Below, one piece after another: positions 55,342 through 64,000 of a DNA stretch of 64,000 nucleotides. Source of the DNA: Chionoecetes opilio (taxonomy: Eukaryota; Arthropoda; Malacostraca; Decapoda; Majidae). The position numbers and the translations under genes are program-made. Within the stretch, counting starts at the first letter, position 1, and each line of letters starts with the position of its first letter. The notes below the pieces were generated by a model, which was given only the letters and a program-made list of their open reading frames with translations, ran no database searches and was not told the DNA's origin. The stretch is from contig JACEEZ010003584.1 in the NCBI GenBank assembly GCA_016584305.1, positions 1 through 64,000 on the forward strand, written 5' to 3'.

Positions 55342-56699
55342 TGGTGGCCCTGTGCGGTTGTTTTACAAATGCAGCCTTTGTCTGAAGACGCTACAGTGAC
55401 GCCGGGGGTGTTCGTGTACATATACTGCTATCTAACTCGTATTAGCATTTTTTTTCTGGGTACAAGAAAATACATTTGTGCTGTTTTTGCATGTTTGAAG
55501 GGGCTCTTATTGTGTAGGGGGGCTAGATGAAAACACGGATAATTTGGGACTTACAGCTAATTTGCCCGGCCCTCCCCCCAATTAGATCGAATTATAGGGG
55601 TTTACTGAATTAAAAATATAATGTATTAGACACAACTTCCTTTGCGATAATTTTGATAGAATTTAAAATTCTTGTACTAATATCCTATCAGTAAAAATAA
55701 AAAAACATAATTTTAAACATAAAAGATGTTTTACTTCCCTGGTAAGAAATCTTAGGTTTTTTTTTCACCCCCTCAGTAACTACGACAAAAAACTTCATTC
55801 ATTTTCGTAACAATGCCACTCGCTATCACACCGCCTCATATCTTCCCGGCAAATTTTCCCCTCATCTGAGTCACATAGAGCCATTCCTGAGTGTCATTGT
55901 CATCTGTCCTTTCCCAAAGTATTTTCAAGAGTATAATTCCTCTCTGTTAACTCTCAGACAAAAGACCCATGCCTGCGAAATGAAAAAAACCCCCATTTTT
56001 GACAGCTAGGCAAACACAAACTCGCTCATCTTCCCCCATTTGTCCTTGAAATCCAGCTCTGATCCCAGAAATTATAATTTGATTGTTTTGTACGATATTC
56101 GTCCATAACAAAAAATAATAGCCTAGGTACAAAAAATCATAAAAAGGCAATGAATAAAATAATACAAAAACACAATGGGATTAGGCACTGGTATAAAATA
56201 AAGAAAAGAGCCGGGGGCTCCCGCTTCATACGTTTCATCACTGTGGATGGTCTGTTGCCAGATCGTCAATCTTACACAGTCACAAAAATCATAAACCGCA
56301 AAAAAAGGCCCCGGTATTTTCAAAGCACATCAGTACCATGAGTTAGGTTTTCCCCATGCCCGGGACAACAAATTTAAAATTTTTTTTCCCTTTTGAAATT
56401 TTTCGAGGTCCCCGAAAGGGTTTAAAAAATGCAGGTTTTTGGTATCAAGACCCGAGTGACCGTAACAGGTTAAGCAATGCTAGAGGGGGACTAAGGGGAT
56501 GACCCCATCCTCGTAGTACCTTGGAGGGTCTTCCAGAATGCGGGTTACCGGGGTGCGAGTTCTTTGCAGCTATCACAGACTTGTTTTTGCCACACGTAAG
56601 CTTCAGTCAAGTCCAGAAGAATCAAAGATTTTCCATACTGTGTTTCCCTTTTAAAGCTGAAGGACTTTACATGTGCCCCTGAGTAGATGGGGGCCCAGT
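55342..56699. other. Intergenic DNA, no gene recognised
   Basis: AT-rich, with a Tigger-like end (ccccaattagatcgaattataggggtttactg, 55576-55607). Short frames only. Confidence 0.4.
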
Positions 56700-58109
56700 C
56701 TCAAATCGGTTTGATGTGCTTGGTGCCCTCGAGGACCCTGTAGAACTGTGGGATACCTTCAAACATGAAACTCCAGGCTGCCAAGGAGTGTATTGGGGAG
56801 CGCCCGAGGTCAAGACGTGGTTTTACCTTGACAGTGACGCTGGAGAATATCGAGGAGAGTAGCGCTGCCAGGCTTGCTGGGAACCAGGACCAGCACAGGG
56901 CTCTGTCACGCCGGACTAGAACCCTCCTGGGGAGAGACAAGGAGAGGTATGTCAGGATTTCTCGCTGAGGATGTCGAAGGGCATTTGAACGCTAATGACC
57001 TCCAACCTGACTACCAAGCCCTGAAGAAGCTCCACTCCAAGTCTCCATCTCGCGAGTTCTATCCGAGCAGCAGATGGGCGCCTTGTGTCGGACATGGATG
57101 GGCAGATGGCTCGTTGGTGAGTAGATTGGGCAGTTGTTCACGGTGAACCCTCCAATTGTGCAGCTTCACACCACTGAATTACGGGCAATGGATGCCGACC
57201 CTCCCATTGACGAAAACCGCTCCCTCTCTTGACGAAGTCAGAGAGGCTGTAGTAAAGTTGAGAGATGGAAGGGCAGCTGGTGTTTGGAATATCAGTACGG
57301 AACTCCTCAAAGCTGGGGGTGATGCCATGATCCGCGGGTTGTATGCTGTCCTGACTGCCGTGTGGCAATCGGGTACCATTCCTCCTGACTGGAAAAGGGG
57401 GCTGGTCGTCCCTATCTTGAAAGGGAAAGGGAACCGTCAGTACTGCAACAATTACCGCGGTATTACACTGCTCAACGTGCCAGGCAAGGAAGGGGCTTGC
57501 CCATATATTGCTGACACGGATCCGCAGCCATCTGCTTTAGCATAAGTAACCTCAGCAGTCTGGGTTCACACCTGGTAAGTCAACAACGGACCGTATCCTA
57601 GCGCTTTGTGTCCTGGTGGAACCACCGACGTGAGTTTCGACAGGGATGCTTGCAGCCTATGCTGATCTCAAGAAGGCGTTTGACTCAGTGCATCGTTAGT
57701 CGTTCTGGGATCTTCTGCGACTTCGCTTGATTCCTGCAAGGACTATTGGTTCGATGACTGGTCTATACTCTGGAACTGAGAGTGCTGTGAAGTGTGGGGG
57801 GGGTGTATCCAGCTTCTTTCCTGTGAATACAGTAGTGAGGCAAGGGTGCGTCCTTGCCCCATCACTTTTCAACACTTGTATGAACTGGGTATTGGGCAAA
57901 GTTGTAGATCAAGTGATTGTGGAGCATCTCTCGACCACACCAGATCACTGATTTTGTTTTGCCGATGATGCAGTAATCTTTGCTGAGTCGCTAGAGTCCT
58001 GGTGATGGCTCTCGAGGCGCTGCACGAGGAGGCAAAGTCTTTGAGACTTGAGGTCTCCTGGCTCAAGACCAAGGTCCAGGTGTTTGGAGGCTTACTAGAT
58101 GAAACAGTA

Positions 58110-58991
58110 CAGTGGTCGCTCACATTTGGTGATTTAATTAGTCATGCCAAAACCATCACCAAAAGGAATTTCGCCAAAAGCGAATACTACTTTCAATGGG
58201 AAAATTATCCATTAGTCTTGACGAGGCCCGAGTTCACCCTTTTGACCTCCATTTTCAAACTTTAACCCTTGAGGCCCAGAACGTAATTTCCATTGTAATT
58301 TGGGTACCATTAGACAATTTTTTAAGATTATAAGCAATATTTTATAGATATGACCTGTTTAGTATCCTTGTCCATTAACTAATTTGGTATATTAAGTTAC
58401 CTTTCGTAATTTATGGCTAACAGACTATTTTTTACATAGCAAAGGAAAGATCTGGCGTGAAGGGGTTAACTGCTTAAAGCAAAGACATTATCCATGAAAC
58501 ATTAACAGCAATACAAAAGACAATAGATAATAGATAAGATGTTATTTACCATGAACTATTTAGAGTTAGGCCTGGTGAGACGAGTGAGTGTGTGGTTGTG
58601 TAGGTGGTGGTGGTTGTGGCTGTGTGTTTACCTTTCCTCCACTCTCGTTTCACCGCTTTTTTGCCCTTGTTCTTGTCGTCACCTGGTATCCTCGAACCAC
58701 CACCACCACCAGTACTTGTAGATGCCATAGTCTTAGCACGAAACGCCAAAGGTACCGTCACTTGGAGCAAAAAAACAGCGAAGTCGTCAAGATGGCTGCC
58801 GGGAAGATAACAAACTCCAACATGGACACTTGCGGGCGGTGCATTCTGGCCGACGTCATTACGTGACGTCAGGGCGCGTCTCGCCAAAAGTGAATTTAAA
58901 GCGCCAAATTGGGATTCTGGTACCATATCCAACCTATCGCCAATGCTGTGTGTTTGCCAAACTGAGACTCGCCAAACGCGAGGGACTACTG
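58110..58991. mobile_element. Tigger/pogo-type non-autonomous element, TA-flanked
   Basis: The ends CAGTGGTCGCTCACATTTGGTGA and complement of CAGTAGTCCCTCGCGTTTGGCGA are inverted repeats. TA borders lie at 58108-58109 and 58992-58993. Leaving out the element and one TA keeps the LINE frame open across the site (...ETV / QSVHACGEDIE...). On the minus strand a short exon-like start (MASTSTGGGGGSR..., from 58728 to a GTAAAC donor at 58632) may be the N-terminus of a lost transposase. Confidence 0.8.
58262..58470 (+). repeat. Dispersed repeat shared with 51010-51216
   Basis: Same start (cttgaggcccagaacgtaat) and end (ggcgtgaaggggttaa) as the earlier copy, with small differences. It lies within the Tigger-type element. 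Confidence 0.7.
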
Positions 58992-59563
58992 TACAGTCTG
59001 TTCATGCGTGCGGCGAGGACATTGAGATCTTGGAAAGTTTATACATACCAGTCGTAGCGCAGTCCATAATGATGGCGGGTCATGTCAAGAAGTCTTACGG
59101 CGGATTGGCATAGCCCACAGTGCTATGGACTCGCTCAGCATAAGTATTTGGCGTTGTCAATGCCAAATAGGTATCTGTGTAGGAGGACAAAGATCGGATC
59201 TTCAAGTCGCTTGTGATCCCTGTCTTACTCTATGGTTGTGAGACATGGACACTAAATAGCAACTTGAAGAGGCGAATCGATGCCTTGGTAATAAGTTGTC
59301 TTCGCAGAATCATGGGGTATCGCTGGATGATTACGTGTCAAATCAGCGATTGCAACGTAGACTGAATAGAGGTCTATTACCTGCATTGTCTGTCAGCACC
59401 ACTTTGGCTATTGGATGTGGCACGCTACCCTGAAACCCATCCTTCCCCTCGGGTGTATCTGTAAGAGACAATTGNCCCCGGGCCCCCTATAGAAACCTAC
59501 CATGAAAGTTCGGACGATCCTTTGAAATACATTTGTGGTGTCAGCCAGATCTAAGATGGCGCT

Positions 59564-59791
59564 ATGAACACTCTAAATGATCTAGAGGCGGAAGTTACGA
59601 ACGTCGACATCCAGCCCCTGCATCGCAGAAAGTTACGGCTATTAGTACGCCATCAGGCCACTATGAATGACTTAGAATGTCGTTGGTTTAAAATCGGCCC
59701 TGCTAACATTTCAGCGGATGATAAATGTTTTTTTTTTGGCGATATGCTGGGCAAAACTGATCATGCGTCCCTTGATGATTGTAATTATTAA
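59564..59791 (+). CDS. Hypothetical ORF or exon
   Basis: ATG at 59564 opens MNTLNDLEAEVTNVDIQPLH..., a charged, helical-looking 75-residue frame (RRKLRLLVRHQATMNDLECRW) ending in TAA. It begins after an N-containing LINE end. It resembles the coiled N-terminal part of retroelement gag-like proteins in style, but no domain was recognised. It may be an exon of the same gene as 63496-63579. Confidence 0.3.
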   Translation: MNTLNDLEAEVTNVDIQPLHRRKLRLLVRHQATMNDLECRWFKIGPANISADDKCFFFGDMLGKTDHASLDDCNY

Positions 59792-60194
59792 CATAATAAT
59801 GCCAGCAAAAATCTTGATGATCACTTGATTAATTCAAAATTTGTCCTATTATTTTTGCAGATAATGATGTAGCCTATGCGCTAGATCTTGAATCCAGATA
59901 GGGTTCTTGCATGTAAAAGCTGTAGCGCATGAAGCATGATTACGACATTTATTCGTATTTTGCTCGAAAAAAGTGAGGTCTAATTAATATTTTTGGTATG
60001 ATTGCCAGTTATTCTTTGGAACTGCTAATAATAATAATATAAAATATATAATATAATGAAAAAGTAATAATAACTCAAAACGATTTAAAAACGAGTTATG
60101 CTTTCTGGTTACCATTGCAGCGATTAACCAAAGAATCTTAACATCATTTATCAAACATTTTGTTACTTGAATATTATATTTTGTGTCGTCTACG
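59792..60194. other. AT-rich DNA left of the LTR element
   Basis: An acceptor-like cctattatttttgcag is followed by ataatgatgtagcc (about 59861) and a short frame; the next frame start ataatcatgta follows an acceptor at 63495. No supported gene. Confidence 0.35.
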
Positions 60195-60651
60195 TGAACC
60201 GTGAAGGGGGTTCTTTTGAATATATAGATGAGAGTGTGGTGTGGTAGGAAGCAGGAAACATGAGTGGAGGTAGTGGCGGGCGCGTGGTAGCTGTGTGGCG
60301 CGAGACGGTCAAGGCTCGGAGAGCGTGGGTTCTTTGGTCTGTGTTGTCTAAGCGTTGCCCTTATAGGTAGAGTGTGGTATGGATCAATAATTACCAGCTT
60401 GTAGACATAAGATGAATGTATAGCTCAGCAAAAGTGGAGTAGGCTACAGAGATGTAGCCATGGGCTGGCTGGGGACGGCCGCACGTGGGCCGCCCAGAAG
60501 GCACAGGAGCGTGAACGTGACCTCCGAGCAGAGTGAGGGCAAGTAACTAAGAGAGGGCGAGGTCACGCGTCAAGCATATTTATATGCGAGGTCAAAAAGA
60601 GAGTTCCATATAGATGCCATATATAACCTACCTACGACACCGTACAGTACA
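60195..60651 (+). repeat. 5' LTR of the non-autonomous element (457 bp)
   Basis: It matches 62855-63462 except for a segment present only in the second LTR. It contains gaatatatagatgagagtgtgg and the ggcgggcgcgtggtagctgtgtgg block. Confidence 0.8.
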
Positions 60652-62681
60652 TTTCCCCCGGTGATAGACAAACCGTGACCTCACGGTTTATAGGGGATGT
60701 AGATATATATATGAACAAAACAGGAGATATAATTATAAGGCGCCGTAAGGGGAAAAAAATGAAGCTGAATGGGAACACACAAAAAGGAGGGAAGAAGCCT
60801 ATAACCGAAAATGACGCTGCGGAGAACATGTGACTGAATCATTCAAAAACAAATATGGAAACTACACCAAGGATATATGAGAAAATCATACACAAAAATA
60901 GAGATAAACCGTACCAAAGGAGAAAAATATGAGAAAATCACTTAGAAATGGGAATATATAAATCACACGAAGTAGAATATAGATGCATGGAGTCAAAACC
61001 ACTCTGCCACTGAAGCGAGTAGTGGACCGAAAATAACTGTGACTATATTAGTTAATCAACCAAAATGGAAATAGAGAAATCACACCAATAGATAATATAT
61101 GATAAGTTAACCACTGAAGCGAGACGTGGACTGAAAATAAGCTGAACACTAGTTAACCACTCAAGCACACAGCAAGACGTGGACTGAAATAAGCAAACAC
61201 TTGATTAGGTAAGCAACCAAAAATTGAAATAGATAAATCACATGAATAGACAATATAGATGGAGTTAACCACTCTGCCACACAGGCAAGATGTGGACCGA
61301 AATAAATTGAGACGACATGAGTTAACATACTGCAAGTCGTAGACTGAAATAAGCTGAGCACATATGCAAAAGATAACATGGGAACCAAAAATCACAAAAG
61401 TACGCAAAATTACATCATTGGTCTTGAGAAACAAAAGCAAAAGTAGAAATTATAACCCAAAGTTCCATATCAATTGTCTTGAGAAAACATATACAATATC
61501 AAAAGTGGAAATTATGACCAAGATTCCAGATCTAAGGTCTCCAAAGCAGTATACCAAAGGTGAAAAGTATGACCAAAATGAACGCGTAACTTACACACCA
61601 GTGCATACAGACACATAAATGAGGACATCTAACTCCCGTCAAAGACACGCTGAAGCTACCACACAGGCAAACAGCAAAACGAAAAGAAAGACATTTTGCA
61701 GTTATCTAATCTCGACACCAGCTGAAAGCACTGCCTAGCCAACGAAGGAGAGATGAGGGCGAGGCGTCGCCGATGGGCGTGGGCGGCGGGGCGTGGGCGT
61801 GGGGGTGGGGCGAGACCAGCCAAGGTGGGCGGGCGCGGGCGACAAGCTGCAGGAGGGTGCGTGGGCGCGTGGTGGCGGGCACGAGGCAGGCTGCGGGAGG
61901 GATGAGGCGGCGTGCGAGCAGGCGCGCGGCGACAAGCCACGGGAGCGGCCCCGGTGGGGGCGAGGAGAGAGGCAGAGAGGGGAGGCGGTGATAAGCCGCC
62001 GCGTCGGCCCGACCTGACCCACGCGGTGGCCGTAACTCAGCCAGGGGTGGGGGTGGAGCATGAGGGTGCAGCGGCGGGCGGCAGGCTGCGTCGCCGGAGG
62101 GCCCGGGAGAGGTCATGCCATTGTCCACCATTTCAGGGGGGGGGGGGGGGTGAACACGTGAAACACTAACATCAGGTTGCGCCGCGGAAAACATGAAATC
62201 ATACCCTCGGTCCAGGGAGGGAGTGGGGAGTGACACGCAGGTCAGAAAGCCACCAAATGAACAGCCAGAGAAGGGAATGCACGCAAAAATAGTTTCTAGC
62301 CCAAAATACACACAAATCACACAAAGGATAAAGTAGCCCAAAATATTGCAACACTGCACAGATGAAAATGTAGCCAGAGATATGAGTCAACCATGGGAAA
62401 ATATACATAAGGCACGTAAAATCACAGAAACATACACACAAGATATGAACGGTCACAGTTTTCAAGTGACGTGAAAATATTAACACTTTCGCTGAACGAC
62501 ACACTGGAGCAGTAGAGTAGATAGGCCGCACGATATCAGAAGACCAGGAACAGGCTTACGAGCACGCCACGAGGGGCTCGTGAAGGGCGTGCGAGAGGCA
62601 CGAGATCATTATCACGGGCGTGGAAGAGGCCGCACGGGGCATCAGAGGCGGACGTGCGGGCAGAGATCCGCACGTGACATC

Positions 62682-62814
62682 AAATCAGGATAGAGCGCCG
62701 TGGGCGAAAAAGGATGGGCGTGCAGGAGGAAGATCGTAGATACAGCGAGCAGAACATCAGGTGACCAACATCATCGACCACGTGGCGACCAGAGAGATGC
62801 GTCGCATATACCCA
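62682..62814 (+). repeat. Segment inverted inside the 3' LTR
   Basis: tcaaatcaggatagagcgcc ... gagagatgcgtcgcatatac is found as its reverse complement at 63058-63197. It lies just upstream of the 3' LTR. Confidence 0.8.
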
Positions 62815-62854
62815 CACAAAGACACAGACAGAGACTAAAACCGTTGCCACCATA

Positions 62855-63462
62855 TGAACCGTGAAGGGGGGTTTTCTCTTGAATATATATATATATGAGA
62901 GTGTGGTGTGGTAGGAAGCAGGAACATGAGTGGAGGTAGTGGCGGGCGCGTGATAGCTGTGTGGCGCGAGACGGTCAAGGCTCGGAGAGCGTGGGTTCTT
63001 TGGTCTGTGTTGTCTAAGCGTGTCCTTATAGGTAGAGTGTGGGTATGAGCTGGGGACGGGTATATGCGACGCATCTCTCTGGTCGCCACGTGGTCGATGA
63101 TGTTGCTCCCCTGATGTTCTGCCTCGCTGTATCTACGATCTTCCTCCTGCACACCCATCCTGTTCGCCCACGGCGCTCTATCCTGATTTGATATCTGGAC
63201 CAATAATTACCAGCTTGTAGACAGAAGATGAATATATTGCCCCAGGAACAGTGGAGTACAGAGATGTAGCCATGGGCTGGCTGGGGACGGCCGCACGTGG
63301 GCCGCCCCAAGGCGAGGAGCGTGAACGTGACCTCCGAGCAGAGTGAGGGCGAGTGACTAAGAGAGGGCGAGGTCACATGTCAAACATATTTTGATGCGAG
63401 GTCAAGGAGAGAGTTGCCATATAGATGCCATATATTATCTACCTACGACACCGTACAGTACA
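62855..63462 (+). repeat. 3' LTR of the non-autonomous element, with inverted insert (608 bp)
   Basis: Same ends as the 5' LTR. Between gtagagtgtggg and ccaataattaccagc it carries about 150 bp (63045-63200) that is the reverse complement of 62682-62814. Confidence 0.8.
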
Positions 63463-63495
63463 TACGTACATTGAGTGTTTCTGCTTTTTTACCAG

Positions 63496-63579
63496 ATAAT
63501 CATGTACTGAAATCATCGCTAAATGCGATCATTGCTACTAATGTGGCTATCATTCAAACCATGATGGATGCTGCTAGTG
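63496..63579 (+). CDS. Possible 84-nt exon, unknown protein
   Basis: The acceptor tttctgcttttttaccag (to 63495) and donor GTAAAT (63580) bound an open frame NHVLKSSLNAIIATNVAII and QTMMDAASG, in phase 1 at both ends. Splice context and amphipathic composition are exon-like. It lies 33 bases after the LTR element, which would then sit in the preceding intron. No family recognised. Confidence 0.3.
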
Positions 63580-63585
63580 GTAAAT

Positions 63586-64000
63586 AATAATTTCTTTGTT
63601 TCCTGAATTATTTACTCAAATAGTAATATGTTCACTTATTAATTATATATGGGTTTTTTTTATCGCAAAGGACTGGGCAAAGGCAAAAAAAGTAACACAA
63701 AGCCCGCATAATTGCCAGTCCCTATAAAGAAGACAGTAAGAGAATAATATAAATAGGGTGGGTGGGCCAATTTAGTTCGGGAGGTGTCTTGTTTTACTCT
63801 CTTGAAAAGATTTAAGTCCTAGGAAAGTTGAAAAATAGAAACAGAAAGAGAGTTCCAGAGTTAACCAGTGCAGGGATGAAAGAGTGAAAGTACTGGTTAA
63901 CTCTTATATTAGGGATATGGATAGAAAAGGGATAAGAATGAGTAGAGTGAGTAAGTCTTGTGCAGCGAGACCGCGGGAAGGGGGGAATCATGCAGTTAGC
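63586..64000. other. Intergenic or intronic DNA
   Basis: AT- and purine-rich (gaaagagag) sequence. No motif recognised. Confidence 0.4.

Larger units (their letters stand above)
56700..59420 (+). pseudogene. LINE endonuclease/reverse transcriptase pseudogene, interrupted
   Basis: Collinear segments in shifting frames: DVLGALEDPVELWDTFKHE (linker between endonuclease and RT), GHLNANDLQPDYQALKKLHS in two frames, EVREAVVKLRDGRAAGVWN, IPPDWKRGLVVPILKGKGN and CNNYRGITLLNVPGK (57156-57510). Next come ADLKKAFDSVH (about 57660), GVRQGCVLAPSLFNT-like VRQGCVLAPSLFN (57835-57875), the catalytic box FADD (57958-57969), and EVSWLKTKVQVFGGLLDE. After the Tigger-type insert, LLYGCETWTLN and RIMGYRW (about 59220-59330) follow. 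Stops and frameshifts make it inactive. The exact clade was not resolved. Confidence 0.8.
60195..63462 (+). mobile_element. Non-autonomous LTR retrotransposon (LARD/TRIM-like)
   Basis: Direct repeats 60195-60651 and 62855-63462 begin TGAACCGTGAAGGGGG and end ACCGTACAGTACA (TG...CA). The 4-bp flanks TACG (60191-60194 and 63463-63466) are identical, which is a target duplication. The 2.2-kb interior has no reverse transcriptase. It holds degenerate ccactgaagcgagacgtggact-type repeats (about 60995-61350) and a very GC-rich part (about 61750-62160) whose Pro/Ala/Arg-rich minus-strand frames look incidental. Mobilisation would need proteins from another element. Confidence 0.75.

Noticed and set aside
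61706..62359. 217-residue Pro/Ala-rich minus-strand frame in the LTR element interior
   Set aside because: It is low-complexity translation of a GC-rich tract; overlapping frames of the same kind exist on both strands, and no gag or pol motif is present.

Overview
The window is eukaryotic, repeat-dominated DNA, most likely from an arthropod and probably a decapod crustacean. The organism is inferred from several things: long (AT)n, (GT)n and (GA)n tracts, a tRNA-derived SINE, a LINE whose reading frame has the style I associate with decapod genomes, short TTAGG-type (CCTAA)n runs, and Tigger-, hAT- and Mutator-like DNA transposons. Almost no host coding sequence is visible. The one host gene piece I recognise is the first coding exon of mitochondrial ribosomal protein L11 (49885-50028, + strand). 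Three further host-exon candidates are weak.

Layout. 1-2100: a composite repeat unit with microsatellites, a minisatellite and a TIR element inside it. 2100-6260: a SINE, a trinucleotide tract and two long perfect-style foldbacks. 6435-15903: a complete but decayed Ty3/gypsy-like LTR retrotransposon with 1.67-kb LTRs. 16000-24350: (AT)n tracts, a CCACCACACACC-type minisatellite, a TTTAAATAC-rich MITE and three tandem composite units. 24350-25510: low complexity, a LINE 3' scrap and a second SINE. 25780-27850: a CpG-richer, less repetitive stretch with no certain gene. 28334-33200: TIR/foldback elements and homopolymer-rich sequence.

33700-39545 and 39565-45532 are two near-identical copies of one nested block. 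In each, a Mutator-like (MULE) transposase gene is interrupted by a 2.7-kb hAT-like element, followed by a 0.48-kb TA-flanked TIR element and by the TTTAAATAC MITE with a LINE fragment inside it. The first copy carries an intact 740-residue transposase on the - strand. The second carries many small indels, and the junction between the copies contains an N, so an uncollapsed haplotype is at least as likely as a true duplication.

45530-49880: Tigger-like ends, a third SINE, and a LINE fragment split by an 8-bp-TSD foldback. 49885-50028: the mRpL11 exon. 51398-55341: a third, decayed hAT-like copy split by a LINE 3' fragment. 56700-59420: a LINE endonuclease/reverse transcriptase pseudogene split by a TA-flanked Tigger-type element. 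60195-63462: a non-autonomous LTR element with a perfect 4-bp TSD.

The elements do not form a host pathway; they form an insertion history. Several nestings can be read at base level because uninterrupted relatives or target duplications are present in the same window. Small indels are frequent, especially in homopolymers, so some frameshifts may be sequencing error rather than biology.
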